Positions 47,495 to 60,249 of a DNA stretch of 64,000 bases are shown here, one piece after another. The stretch comes from Thuidium tamariscinum (lineage: Eukaryota > Streptophyta > Bryopsida > Hypnales > Thuidiaceae), in NCBI GenBank assembly GCA_947034885.2, contig OX344749.2:2247501-2311500 (forward strand). The letters are read 5' to 3'. Both the position numbers and the translations under genes were made by a program. The notes below the pieces were generated by a model. The model was given only the letters and a program-made list of their open reading frames with translations. It was not told the origin of the DNA and searched no databases. The first letter of the stretch is position 1; the number at the start of each line of letters is the position of its first letter.

Positions 47495-47772
47495 AGGTAG
47501 GTACACCCAAAATGGCACCTGGCCTTAAAGCGCCATCTACAATGTGCATACAGTTCCAAAATCAGTCATGTACCCAGACTGTAGATGGAGCTTTCAGAAA
47601 CAGACTTTGACCGTTAATAACTTTTGCATATGGTATCCAAATCCTATGTTCTTTGGTGCATTCCAAGGGAATATGTTTTCACTCACCAACAAGAATGTAT
47701 AAAAATCTGAACAACATGATAACAGGACCTAGATACAGTAAGAATAAGTGGCTTTTTTGGGTGTACCCACCT
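47495..47772. mobile_element. TA-flanked MITE (Tc1/mariner-like), copy 2
   Basis: 278 bp. The left end is AGGTAGGTACACCCAAAA and the right end, reverse-complemented, is AGGTGGGTACACCCAAAA. TA flanks at 47493-47494 and 47773-47774. An inverted relative of 24375-24638, sharing GCGCCATCTACA and ATGTACCCAGACTGTAGAT. Confidence 0.88.
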
Positions 47773-47774
47773 TA

Positions 47775-48521
47775 GTGTTCCTCAGGGAAAGTGGACATGA
47801 CCACAACTAAGGTATCCAAGAAGGGATACAAAGATTCCAACAATCATTTAGCATAGTCAAGACAAAACACGTAGCACTCTTATAAAATAAGCCTCTGCAT
47901 AAAATCGGATTCACGGTGTCTCTAAGTCTCTAACCATATGAAAATCGGATAGCCAACAGATGGTGTTGGAGACACAATCTCAACACACCTGAACATGTTG
48001 TAGGACGGTCAATGTGATTCTAAAGAGAAGTTATCAAGTACGAGGTACATTCACAATATGTGATGGAATGCCCAACGCAACCTCAAGTAATCCTGAGAAG
48101 AAAACCAGCAAGACAAAAAATATCAACCAACATTGAATATATTCAGAAGCAAAATTGGAAATTACAGAAGATGTGGCCCTTACCAGTCCAAGCTACTAGA
48201 GTATACAAACTAACCGCAAGTCAGCAATTTTGGCACTACTCAAACCTCTAACACCTAAGGTAATGGAATCGCACCTCTTGGTGAAGTAATCCGTAGAATG
48301 TGGACCTTGCACATCGAAATGCACACTTTGCACGTCTAGAAATGTATACCTTGCACATTGGAGACCTAATTACACTCATACCCTAAATTCTTGCATATAC
48401 AGATCACCTTGCAACACTGACTGCAAGAGTGAACACCATGCTGGAGGCCATGCAAAGTTTGGCGCCAAAGATGGCAACAATATGCCACCAGATGTAGGCA
48501 GTGGTTCCGGTTGCGATAAAA
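47775..48521. other. intergenic, no feature
   Basis: No gene or element recognised; short open stretches only. Confidence 0.55.
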
Positions 48522-48737
48522 CACTAGTAGAAACCCATGTTTAATGTGACAAGACCTCATTTTTTTTGACGGATTTTGCTAGACATCAAATATAACAATT
48601 CATGTTTTTATGTCAACAAAAACATTCAATATAACATCAGTGCTAACATAAAAACACGAGTTGTTATATTTGATGTCTAGCAAAATCCGTCAAGAAAAAT
48701 TAGGTCTTGTCACATTAAATGAGGGTTTCTACTAATG
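48522..48737. mobile_element. CACTA-type MITE, TSD AAA
   Basis: A 216-bp near-palindrome. The left end is CACTAGTAGAAACCC and the right end, reverse-complemented, is CATTAGTAGAAACCC. AAA duplication at 48519-48521 and 48738-48740. Arms share GTGACAAGACCT and GACGGATTTTGCTAGACATC. Distinct internal sequence from the 17733 family. Confidence 0.9.
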
Positions 48738-48740
48738 AAA

Positions 48741-51161
48741 GTGCTGAAACACTTAGAATGTGAGTTTCCACCTGTCTGATCTGTCTCCCTGTCATACTTA
48801 TGCACTCCACCACCTATCCCCTACTCACTACTCATCAACGCTGTCCATTATAATCATTCAATACTATTCATTGTCCAATAGGACCCCATTTGCCGGCAAA
48901 GGACACTTGTTTTAATTTTGAGGGGCGATATTTTGGGCGCTAGAGCGCTTAGGGGTTAAGTAGAGGTAGGTTCAAGATTGAAGAAAAAACTAAATTGTTT
49001 ATAGCTTCAAGATGGGATTGAATCCCAACAGTGATATTGTTCTAGCAAACAAATATAACCTTGAGTTCTTAGGATTTTTTTTTTAATTCTAAAAATTGCA
49101 TTCAAAATGAATTCTATAAGTTATTTTTTCAAGAAGATGCTTAGATTGACAAAAAAACTAAGAGTGCCCATTACTTTCTCATTATTGGTCCAAATAGAAT
49201 GAATAAAAGCTTCATATGTAGACAAAAATATAATATTTGAAGAAAAAAAGGTTTGAAATTTGTTTTGACTTTCTGTGATTTTTTATGTGCTACCCGCCAA
49301 ACTTCATTTTTGCTTATTGTACCATAACTTTTGTTCCCTAGCACCAATTGATATTTAAAATATTATATATCCATAAAACTCTTACAAAAATATACAATAA
49401 TACAACTTCAAAGAAACTTTAAAAGTTTCACTAAAAATTAGACAATAGGAACCTACCCAAGTACCTAGACTCAAATTATCCCATGAGGGAACAAATAGTC
49501 CTTCAGGGGTTAAAGGAATAAATTCCTAAAAATAATGTGCAATTGTGCATTGTTGGTGAAGTGAAGAAAGAAAAATTTACCTTTATATCATGTTTGCTTT
49601 TAAAAAAATCACTTTTAGAGCTAATTACATTAATTCCTAAAGTTTTGTTAAGTTTAGGGACCTATAATTGCTTCAAAATATTAGTCTTTCAAGCTAAAAT
49701 CTTTATCTATATTGATTTTTTAACTAATTCAACCATAGCGTTTTTAAATTTTTTTATTATAGTACATCCTAATCCTCACTACTAACTTCTAAAATTTTAG
49801 AATTTTTTTTTATCAATTGCAAGATCATGATGCTTGAGTTTCATAAAGAAGTATATTCAACACTTCTCAAATAGTTAGACTTCATCTTTCACACATTTTA
49901 CCCAAAAAATGTATAGATCCTTCAACTAGTAGCTATCTATAAAATAATGAAGAAATAATTTGGAATTTTATATATATATATATATTCATACTTGAAAAAA
50001 ATAGTAGAAATAGGAAATGACTTAACCCTTCAAATTTTCAACAACTCCCAAGTCCGGAGGTGCATGCACTATTGTACTCCCCATTTCTTTGATGTTGACG
50101 TGCAAACTAATGAAGGATAATTTTAATTGCCTTGGAGCTAAATTTTAGACAATTATTCAAAGTAAACTAGCATCCATATATTGGGATTTTAGACTTTATA
50201 AATAATGAAGGGTATACAAAAATACTAAATTTTATCAATTTCTTTTTTCTAAAGTAGCCCCGCCAAAATCCCCCTCCAAAAACTTGAACTTTCCATAGTG
50301 TACTTAATATAGTATAAATTCCACATAACATTCAGTAGCCTTCAAAGAGGTTGCCTTTTGCTCTCATCTTTGAAGTTCATCTTTGAAGCATCTAGGTGTG
50401 TAAGAGTGTAACTTAGGAGCCACCAAGGCAAGGTTCACATGTCAGAATAACAATAGTGTTGTAATGAACTCAATTTTAACTTATCCATAGTAAGTATTTA
50501 ATCTATTATGAGTTAGTTGTTGTAAGCTTAATCCATAGGGACTTTTAATTTGGGAGTTCAACTAAGTTATTGTAAATCATATACATTGGTGGGGGAAAGT
50601 GTGTTAGTGAGGATGGTAAATTCTAACCAGGCCCTTGCAATGGATTTTTTTTCTTTGTAATAAATGAAACGAAATTTCATTGCAAGCTAGGGGCAAAATA
50701 CAAGTCTAGCACCTACAAAGCTTGCCAGGAACTTGCAATGAAATCTTGTTTCATTTTTTTTTAGATTAAAAAAATCATATATAATTTACATATCATTATT
50801 ATTACAATCCAATATTAGATCATTTGTTTGAATCCATTCTAATATGTGAATAATATGGATTCATGTAGTTGGAGTCACATTGTGTGTAATCTATTCTGGT
50901 ATGTGAGGATAATATGTGTCAATCCATTCTAATTTATGAGTTAGCCATTGGACTTACTGGCTAAATTAGTTACAATCCAATATTAAGTTATTCATAGATC
51001 ATTGGATGTTCAACTATTACAACAAAGTCATTTTAATCCAACCCATCGCAGTTGCACAAGTTTTTTTCATATTTGTCATTAATACATTACATCTTAACTA
51101 CAGTAACTAATTAACAATTAATTAGGATAGTTTATCACTATTAGTTGCAAACTTGCAATTC
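48741..51161. other. AT-rich intergenic, no gene
   Basis: No supported gene. AGGGGTTAA motifs near 48951 and 49505 resemble ends of the 12206-13157 family, but no element was delimited. A short TA dinucleotide run lies near 49970-49985. Confidence 0.5.
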
Positions 51162-51302
51162 CATTAGAAGGGATTTGAGGGCTCCCAAGGGTTGTTTCAA
51201 GGTTTGTTCCCGAAACTGTCGGGGAACTACTAGCTACTGTCAGCCAGCAATTAACAAAAAAATAAACTGAATAAAATAAAAATTTGGTCTTGAAATATGA
51301 AA

Positions 51303-51356
<54 letters not shown>

Positions 51357-51470
51357 TGGCAGTTGCTCGACCACGTAGGATTTCTGCAAAACTACGTTCC
51401 CGAGGCAAATTTTGCGTTTTCAGGCTATGGAAACTTGCAATTTTCCAGAGGCCTCAAATCCCTTCTAATG
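51162..51470. mobile_element. CATTAGAAG-family MITE, perfect ends
   Basis: 309 bp with identical inverted ends CATTAGAAGGGATTTGAGG. It contains an expanded AAT microsatellite (about 51307-51355) and the family block GACCACGTAGGATTTC. No clear target duplication. Confidence 0.85.
51307..51355. repeat. (AAT)n microsatellite, about 16 units
   Basis: Uninterrupted trinucleotide run within the MITE at 51162-51470. The apparent poly-Asn, poly-Ile and poly-Leu frames across it are artefacts of the repeat. Confidence 0.95.
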
Positions 51471-53099
51471 AATAGTTATCTTTACCATTTTCTAACGCCT
51501 TCCAACATGTGACTAATTAGTTATTGATGGGTGTGAAATATTCCATACCATCTCATCCTGGGGATGAAATGATGTGGAATATTTCACATCATTCCATCTA
51601 GGGAAGGACAATATTATTTTCTGCTATTGAATGTTATGCATGTGATGTATAAATTCATAGTGGTGTAAGAATTTATGGTTTAGAGTCGATTGGAATCCCA
51701 TATGCCTACTATACAAATTTAAACTGTAGATGAATGAATGATATTCTGGCCACTTGAATTCAATGAGTGGTTGTTTTAATGTGCAAGTCACAAGCATTAT
51801 AGTGGCCTTAGTTTGGAGTTCTTTAGTGTCCCATTGTATTTGAAAATAGGCACCTTGGACATGGCATACTCTTCATTTTTTGAAACTTCTTGTTAATGGT
51901 GTGTGTTATGTGTTTATTAACACATACACCACAATTTTATGCATTGCCTTGAGCCTTCTAAATCTAAACTTGCATTGCAATTTGTATATTGTTTTCTCAT
52001 GGTACTAATTTTTACTTCATTGTTTTGTTGCTTCATTGCTTCATTGGTATGAGCTTTGGTACTAGTTTTTGCAATTGGTGTGAATTTTGTATTATTGTAA
52101 ATATAGTTTGCAAATATACCATTTAGGATTATCTACAAAGTATATTGTAATTATTTATATGTCAATTGTTTGTATGACATTCTACTATGTTATATTTATA
52201 ATGAACATAGGGTATAAAAAATTGGCACCCCAAAAAATTTCAACTAAAAGATAGGGTATATAAAATAAGCACCCTTTAGAAATTTAGGTAAAGTAAGCCC
52301 CCTATAAATCCCAAAAAATCACCTACATAATCCCTGAATAATAGGGGATTGTTCACACATGATCAACAAACTTCCCGTATAGTGCACCCCCTGGGCTTTC
52401 AAGGTATTTTGAATCTCAATTTTGTAAATTCTAAAGAGTTGAAGCTCAAAGAGTAATGAATCATTATTAGACAAAAATTAACCAAGTCAAGTCTTTATTA
52501 TCTTTGCAAATTTTAGTTTCAATTGATAGATTGCAAAAGAACAATTTTGGGAAACAATTCATGATTTTTTATGTTACAATATATATATCAAAAATCTCAT
52601 AATGTATTAAAAAAACTAATTAACCAAATTAAAATTTCAAATTAAAAAATATTAATTAACTAATTAATTAATATTATCTGATGTGGTGGTCTCTTCACCA
52701 TGTCAACTTGTTGATGTCATAGAGTTCCCAAAGTTCCTCTACAACATTCCTACAATCTTCCAAAAGCCTCAAAAAATATGTAATGATGAATCATTTGCTA
52801 CAAATTTGGAGCCAAAATTCAAGATTGGTCATGGTAGAGTAAAAGAATACAAGAAAAGATGCACAATAGGAAAAAAATATTTGAAAAATGACTCAAATCC
52901 AAATGTAAGATGTGTACTCTACAAATAGACTCTTCTATGCCATTGACTACAATTCCCTATTTGATGTTTTTTCAATTCTTTTCCTCCACACCACTAATAC
53001 TTGGTTAAATTCAATAACGAATCTTCTTCTTTACCTTAATACAACACTTTATGGTTAACTTTATTTTCTTGAAAATGAGACCAAGAATAAATGACTCTT
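51471..53099. other. AT-rich intergenic, no feature
   Basis: No gene or complete element recognised. The open stretch at 52683-52928 has no recognisable domain. Confidence 0.5.
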
Positions 53100-53720
53100 C
53101 ATATTTCTAAGTCTAGAAATAACTGTTCTAAAATCAAATTGACCAAATTTGTTATGGTCCATTATAGTTGATGAAATTTTTTAATAGTACTAATAAAATT
53201 GCTAAGAATTCAGTTATAGAATTATAAAATGCCAATCCTAGTTGTTGAAATATAAGTTGTAATAAACAACTTTCATCTTATGATATTATTTTTTCAAAAA
53301 ATATTGAAAATTGAATTCAACAAAGGAATTCAAAGTTTATTTTAGAATAGAAATTCCATAAGTGTCTACAAACAAAACTCTTTGTTTCTTTCATCTCATT
53401 AATTATAATTGAATGATTCAAAGCTTTCCATGTATGTATATATATATATCACTTTTTCAAGATTAATTCCAAAAATTTTGTTTCTTGAAAAAGTGATTTT
53501 TTTTTAGTTCATTGTCATTGTGTTGTGAAGTTCAAAAAAGCCTTCTTATTATAAAATAACTTTTAACCATGTAGTCAAAATATATGAAATTTTTTGTGCC
53601 TTTAAGTCACTTCATCATTATAAGTTGTGTGAAAATTTCAAAGCAAAATAAATGAATTTTTTTTCTAGCAAGCTTCTTCAAATTTCAAAGCAAAAGAATG
53701 AATTTTTTTTCTAGCAAGCT
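53100..53720. repeat. relic of the 12206-13157 repeat
   Basis: A diverged direct relative of about 12640-13100 (AAGTTGTAATAAACAA, GAATGATTCAAAGCTT). It ends in a local tandem duplication of about 47 bp (53634-53730: CTAGCAAGCTTCTTCAAATT twice). Confidence 0.5.
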
Positions 53721-53730
53721 TCTTCAAATT

Positions 53731-54372
53731 TCTATATTGCCAATAATACATTATTTGGTCTTTTAAAGATCAAGGCTCAAAAGTCATTTTTGTTTATGTA
53801 GTGATTTGATTTGGTGGTAGTTTAGAGGATTCTCGATACTAAAGTCAATGGTTCTAGAGTAATTCAAGCTATAAAAGAATTCTTTTACACAAAGGTATGT
53901 ATTGCTTTCTTTAATGTATCAATTGTATTCATCAATTTACCATCAATGAATATATGAGAGTGTAGATACATTAAAAACCTTTGTAACATTCAATAGCCCA
54001 TGGAAGGACTGCCTTCCCCTTGGTGAAGTCCCCATTACCTAATTTCATCTGACATTTCTTGGAGTTGCAACTTTAGTTACTGATTGGAGTGGAATACCAT
54101 TGGTGCTGGATGGAATGGTGTGGGATATTCCACACCATTTCATTCGCTGGGAGGCAGTGTGACAGGCTGCTACTAAATGTAATGTTATGTGATCAATTCC
54201 CACTTCAAAATTTGTAACTAACTCCATGAAGGTCCAAAAAAGATAAAATTAAAATAACTTGTATTAGATACTACTTTCATTTGATCTTCAAATATAATTT
54301 TTAAAAATAATTTAAAACATCAAACTCTTCAAAATTGCAAATCATCTAGCAAAAGGTTTCCTCATAGATCTC
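53731..54372. other. AT-rich intergenic, no feature
   Basis: Nothing recognised apart from an imperfect inverted motif GGAATACCATT..GGAATGGTGTGGG near 54090-54130. Confidence 0.5.
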
Positions 54373-54960
54373 ACTTGGGTGAAGGCAAGAAACACTTAAA
54401 GCCTTTTGTAACACCGTAGTTTTTTACTTTTTTTTTTGCCATAAATTTTGTGTTTTAACTCCAAATGACTCAAAATTTAAAGGGAAGCTACTCATAGCTA
54501 TTGTGTACCTAAAATCAATTTTGGAGATTTTCAAAAATAATTTATTATTTTTAAATAGCCCTGAAAATTTCTCACAATACTTAATTTAGGGGATTTTAGC
54601 ACCATTATCTCTGAAAAAACGAATTTTGACCTAAAATTTGGAGAGGGTGGTCTCTTAGTAGACTTATACCTACTTTACAAAGGAATTCTAAAAATACTTA
54701 TTTTAAAGTGTTGTAGAAGTCCACAAAGAGAGCTTCATTTTGCATTTTTTTCCAAAGGTATAAAACATTACTTTGGTGAGTTTCGTGGTCAAATCTCATC
54801 ACCAAAAAGTTCTTCAAGTTTTGTATTTTTATGTATTTTTAAGAAAAATAATCCTATTTTTTACAAATAAAAATGTCACAAGTTGTATTTTCTTCACCAA
54901 AATTCTTTGAGAATTCTATATCCAAAGTTCCACTATTTTCTTTAGTGGTTTAGGGTTTGG
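54373..54960. mobile_element. truncated GGGTGATTGCAAG-family element
   Basis: The left end is GGGTGAAGGCAAGAAACACT. The interior resembles 38960-39480 of the long-form element (ACTCCAAATGACTCAAAATTT, TAGTAGACTTAT). The right end is missing. Confidence 0.55.
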
Positions 54961-55049
54961 GGTTACAAGTTTTGGCGTTACGTATATATTAGTGCGTATA
55001 GTGCCTGATTGAATTGACGAGTTCTTTCATATATAAGGTAGAAGCATCC

Positions 55050-55330
55050 ATTACAGCCAAAGTTAGCAGTTTCAGCATAGTTGGAGGCACCTTTTCCTAT
55101 AAAGAATATTTTTGTAGTATTGGCAACTCAAAATCATGAATTTTCAAAAAAAAAAATAGAATTTTTGGACAAGGCATCTAATTTCTGTGAATTTTCAAAG
55201 CAGGACTTAGTAGAGCACCTAAATCTGCACTCCTAGTAAATCTGCCTCGATTCTCACACCAAAATCTAAAATAATCAGAGCCCACCAACCACAACTAAAA
55301 TTTCAAGGTACTAGGGGGGACACTTTGTAG
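55050..55330. repeat. dispersed repeat related to the retrotransposon insertion site
   Basis: Matches about 46830-47060 in inverse orientation (AGCATAGTTGGAGGCA, AATCATGAATTTTC). No coding capacity. Confidence 0.5.
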
Positions 55331-55489
55331 GAAACTCTAATGTCAAACTATGGATACACTGAAAATAATGGGTGCTTCTACCTTATATCCGTTCACCTGT
55401 TCTGCGCGATCGTCTTTTGGACTGTCGAAGAGAGGTCGAGCGAGAACGCAGGAGGGATGCATTGCATGCACCGCTCTCTTAGCTTCAAC

Positions 55490-56366
55490 AGAGGCTCGCG
55501 TACACCATATGCTCACACGAACTGTTCGTGAAGCTGGCTAATTGAAAGAAATTATTGTAAATCTGTGGTCATGGTACCTCGGGAGGACATGATGCATATA
55601 TGTTGCAAGTGATCGATTACAGTGTGGTTGGGTGGATTGCTGGGGTGGCGCGCGTGCAGTTTGTGGAAGTGCCGATTCCGAAACCTGGCAAGGGGCAGGT
55701 TCTGGTGAAGGTGGAAGCCGTGAGCATCAACCCGGTCGACTGGCGCATCCAGGATGGTGGAGCCCGACCTTTCCTCCCCCTTCGCTTCCCTTCTGTCCCC
55801 GGCACCGACGTTGCAGGGGAGGTTGTCGAGTTGGGGCCCGCGGTGTCTGGATTCTGCCCCGGAGATAAGGTCATCACATATCTCCATGTTTTGGTAATTC
55901 ACCTGCTCGACATATCTCGATCTTTCCACGACTAATATACTCAGTACATCCACCCAAGTACCCCCTCCCGATATACATTTACCGCATGAATGCAATCCAG
56001 TTTATAATCATCAATAAAAAGCCCGCTAGTCCATGCCAAGTACGTGCACATGCATAACTGTACGTGCGCTGGTAGCTCATTTTTGCAAGCCATATACAAT
56101 CATGTACATGAAGCCTTGAAGGAAGGAATTACACTTTTTTCTTGATGCATGACGAAGCTGCTGCTGCAGTTCAGAGTTCAGACCCAGCTGCTTTTGGAAT
56201 CATAATTATATGATTAATTAAACTCAACTTTAATTTGCCGTTAAGTCTCTCGGCGAATGCATGTGTGCATATGGCGCAGGGAGTAAAATTTTTGTGGCTT
56301 CGTTCGAAAGTTTACTGGAAGTTTGGGTCAGGCTACAGCAAGTCCTTTTAATTGAAGGTTACCAAT
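55490..56366 (+). pseudogene. partial duplicate of the quinone oxidoreductase gene (exon 2 only)
   Basis: A near-identical copy of about 20303-20925 fused to about 22226-22440. It keeps the 3' part of intron 1, all of exon 2 (55660-55893, identical protein to 20477-20710) and the start of intron 2, then jumps to downstream flank. Exons 1 and 3, including the nucleotide-binding GASGGVG motif, are absent. Because introns are retained this is a DNA-level duplication with an internal loss of about 1.3 kb, not a retrocopy. It also retains CATGCCAAGTACGTG near 56033, which the parent gene lacks, so the copies diverged after a common ancestor. It cannot make a functional reductase alone. The preceding GC-rich 55390-55490 may be part of the duplicated segment. 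Confidence 0.9.
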
Positions 56367-57047
56367 ATTTCGAAGGAAAGTAAGAAAAGTAAAGAACAAA
56401 GTACCCTACATCGTGAGGTTGAGGAATTCAAATACTGTATCTAGTGATATTACAGTTAGAGAACTCACAGATCGTCAAATCCAATTGTGCTCTTCAACAG
56501 TTTGTTTCGAACGGGCAGGCATGCAACGTTTTTCTGCAAACAGGTTTGGTAGAACCTTCAAATTCCTAATTTGGGATCACATTTTTCATTTGAAATCACT
56601 TCTTAGTTAACTTTAAAAAAAAATTCATTTGAGTGGGTTTAGAAATCAAATTTCACCTCCAAATGTGTTGCTAGGAAAAACTGGAATGTTCTTTCTCAAC
56701 ACTAAAACATTACAACATAGAACCATCCATAGCCAATCACATAAATGGGGATTGCATATTTTTCATAATTTTGTTCATGAAATAGAAATTACTATGAAAT
56801 TTTGGAAGCCCAAAAGTGCTCTAAATCTAAAGCTAAAGTTCAGACTCCTCCAATTCCAATCAATCAAGAGACTACTGTCCCACTTGAAACTTCCAACATT
56901 TTATGACACTTTGAAATTATGTCATGACCTTATTAAGGTAGAAGCACCAAAAGTTTATCATTTAAACAATTTTGGAGCAAATTGTGTGTTGTATGAAGTA
57001 ATGGAAAATTTTTATTCATCTAGGAAAAATAAGAAATAAGGAGACAA
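56367..57047. repeat. dispersed repeat, no gene
   Basis: The 136-codon open stretch at 56629-57039 lies in repeat DNA: about 56630-56720 recurs at about 58182-58275 (GGTTTAGAAATCAAATTTCA) and about 56835-56950 recurs near 57560-57625. It is treated as noncoding. Confidence 0.55.
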
Positions 57048-57505
57048 GGGTCATTGCAAGAAACACGGTCCATTTTCTGTGGCGTTTTGGAAATGGATGC
57101 TGTTTTCTTTGGGAGTACTATTTAATTAGAAAATCAACTTATAAAAAATATGAAAAATATGTCTAATGTATAAACCTTAAAGAAGAAGGTATCCTATGAA
57201 GGAAAAACTTAGGAAAATTCTCCAAGTAGGAGAACTAGAAAAGTGAAAAATCTCATGAAAATGAGCGTATTTACATTTTAATTTGTAAAAAATAGGAAAA
57301 GTTATTTTTCTTGAATCTAAAAATTTTCCATTTGGGAAGAGTTGATGGTGATCAGATTTCACCAAAAAAATAATCTCAGCTCTATTATCAATGGTCAGAA
57401 AGTGCATGCAATGAGAGTGCTATTTGCACACATGTGGAGGACATAAAATAATGTATTTTTAGATTCCTTTTCATGAGAATATGCAAATGCACCATGAAAA
57501 TTTGA
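57048..57505. mobile_element. truncated GGGTGATTGCAAG-family element
   Basis: The left end GGGTCATTGCAAGAAACACG and interior closely match 16370-17050, but the right end is missing. It lacks the CACTA MITE found in the 16370 copy and so shows the uninterrupted state. Confidence 0.7.
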
Positions 57506-59340
57506 AATTGTTATAAATTTTAAAAAACAAAAAGCACATTTCACAAGTAGCCAATGTTTAGACTCTTCCAATTCCAATCAATAAAGTCAACTCACTACTT
57601 TGAAATATATGTCATAACCTTACTAGTCCTAACCTTGAAAATGACAAAAGAAAACACATTCCAAACTAAATTCTACTTTAACCTGACCGCCCAAGGGGAC
57701 CAAAAGTATCCTCACACAGTCTAGTAGCCAACTTCAAAGTGCTATAACTTTTTCACTCAATGTCCAAAATCAATAAAACTTGTTAGGAAAGTTGTACATA
57801 GAAGTCTAGTTTCTATGGTAAAATTTTCAAATCAATCCAAGTCGTATTGAATTTTTGGAAGTCAATCAAAGCTTGTAGGTTCAGCTAGAAAAACACATTG
57901 GTGAAAAAAAATATCATTAAATTGACTCATGGTGTATGCAAAATTGTTTTTAAATGTCAAAAAACAGTGAAAAAGTAGCAAAAAATCACATCTATGGCTG
58001 AACTTTTCTTTACTAAAATGCTTCTTAGTCACTCATTAGTTTTTGGACTGATATGAAATTTGAACCACAAAAACTAGACTAGTATGCTCAACTTTTCCAA
58101 CAAAAATGGTTGTAAACGTACCATGTAAAAAGTCATTTTGAATCATGTTGAATCATTTTGTAGTTTAAAGTTTTCTCAATTGAATAGGTTTAGAAATCAA
58201 ATTTCACCTCTAAATGTGTTTTTAAGAAAATTTCAACATCTTTTTTCAACACTAAAACATTATAATCTTTCAATCTATACAATAAAATGACTTCAAATTT
58301 TACCTACATCTTTAACATTTAGACTTATAACTCTTGAAAAATAGGGTTGTTTTCTGACATGGTTGGGGCTTAGGCAATGAGGGGTTAAAGTTGAATATAG
58401 CTCAACCTTACAATTTGAATATTTAGTGTGGTTCACAATTAGTGCTTCTATTTTACTCCCCACCATCAAAAACATGAAAAAATGCTCATACTCCAAGGCT
58501 TAGGTTGCAAATTTGGTCCAACCTTGGTTGGAAATAGCTACATCCAATTAGGCCCTTGATCAAGAACAAGTGGTCCTACTTTAATCTTGCACTCTATATA
58601 GCCAAATGACTCCAAATTCAATTCACATCATCTAAGGTAGGAGGCTCAAAAGCCACTCATACTCTAAAACTATCCAACCCCACAAATGTACATGATTTCT
58701 ACATGTAGTTTTTTAACCTTCACAAGAATTTACAAGAATGTACTAACACTACATTTTTAAGATGCAAGGGGTTTTAAAGCTTGAGTGGATTTAACTTAAA
58801 AAATTCATAAATAATTCAACAAAGCTCCAAAAAAAAATAACATAGCCTTGGGTTAGATAACAACTCTACTTACTATTCAAGGCATAATCACTTTAAAATA
58901 GTTCAAGAACTTTCACCTCCCCAAAATTCAATTTCAGTTCTAAGATAAGCAATTTATAGCCAACGTACCTTACAACAAACACAATACAAGATTGGATTGT
59001 TCAGATTTCTAGACCTTGTTGACATTGAGACCTATAAAACTTCAAAAACAATGATGGCTTCAATTCCAAAAAGGCCTTGCGCTTTTAGCGGTAAATGCGA
59101 AAAACTGCAGCCGCAGTCACCAAAAACTTCATAATTGATTTTCAGTCCGATGGTTCTTCAATTTCCAAGTCACACCCAAAATACAAAATCGCAATTCCAC
59201 TCTAAATGCCTCAGGTAACTTAGTCACACAAAAAATGAATGCTTTGATTCATGTAAACAAAAAAGAACCATCAAGTGCGCAAATAAATAAAAGGTACTCA
59301 CAAGTTCACACTACATTGAACGAGGATAAAAGAATTAAGA
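57506..59340. other. AT-rich intergenic, repeat-derived in part
   Basis: About 57560-57625 and 58182-58275 repeat segments of 56630-56950. The rest has no recognisable gene. Confidence 0.5.
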
Positions 59341-60249
59341 CATTGCCAGCTGGCCCTTGCACTTGAAGGGCGCCCTATTTACATTACGAGGGCCCTGGCG
59401 CAATAGCTGCACAAGAACCAACCCTCAGTAGCAGCACTAGCAAGGAAGGACCAGAGTCCTACAAAAAAAACCTTCCGATCCTTCAAAACCAACGTCTTGC
59501 CACAAGACCTACACATGGCAGTCTGTACACTTCAGAACGAAGGGCTCTTTGTACACGCCCGTTACAGCTAACTCCTGCCTCGACCCTTTCCTTCTTTTCA
59601 CACACTAACGTGGCTCCCTACCCATTCACACTAGTCCGTGTCCCCACTGACTCACCTCAAATCACACTACCAGGGAGAGACCGAGGGTGGATCCAACAGC
59701 AAATGAAGCCGGCATTACTCCCGGACTTCCCACCTCCAAATATATAGACCTAGGACTTATAGATACACCCACTAATAACAGCCATCCACACAAGATACAC
59801 GCCGGCACCATTTGCAATGGTATTCACCCACACCCTCTCCCGACCTTCGAACACCAACTGAGTACAATCCTACACTATTACACTATGTACTGCTCACGAA
59901 TGCCCTCGGCCCACCGAAAAAGCTGCCTTTCCGTTGCCCACACTCAGCTCAACACGCAAGAATATCCGCCACGACACGAGGGCACAGGAAGGAAACACGC
60001 GAGTGATACGCTTCCGCACCTCGAAAAGCCAGCACGGAACGAAGCCTCCACCAGGCTCAAGTGGAAGCCAAATTATGCGCCATGTAGGCAGCACTTCGTC
60101 TCTCTGCACGCAAAACAAACGCCAGTAAGCGCAGCGCCACTGCACTTTCACGAAAACATGCAGCGACCAACAAGGGACTTCGATGAGACATGCACAACAA
60201 CAGCAGACTTCGCCTCAAACACTACCTACCGCTCCCCTAAATCCCTGCT
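59341..60249 (-). other. 3' flank and probable 3' UTR of the Pumilio gene
   Basis: GC content rises here ahead of the gene's last exon, consistent with a long 3' UTR on the minus strand. No polyadenylation site was fixed. The 250-codon plus-strand frame at 59687-60439 lies antisense to this region and to the last exon and is considered chance. Confidence 0.4.

Noticed and set aside
51118-51512. Poly-Leu, poly-Asn and poly-Ile frames
   Set aside because: Produced by the AAT microsatellite inside a MITE.
56629-57039. 136-codon plus-strand open frame
   Set aside because: It lies in a dispersed repeat whose other copy (58182-58275 and 57560-57625) does not preserve the frame.
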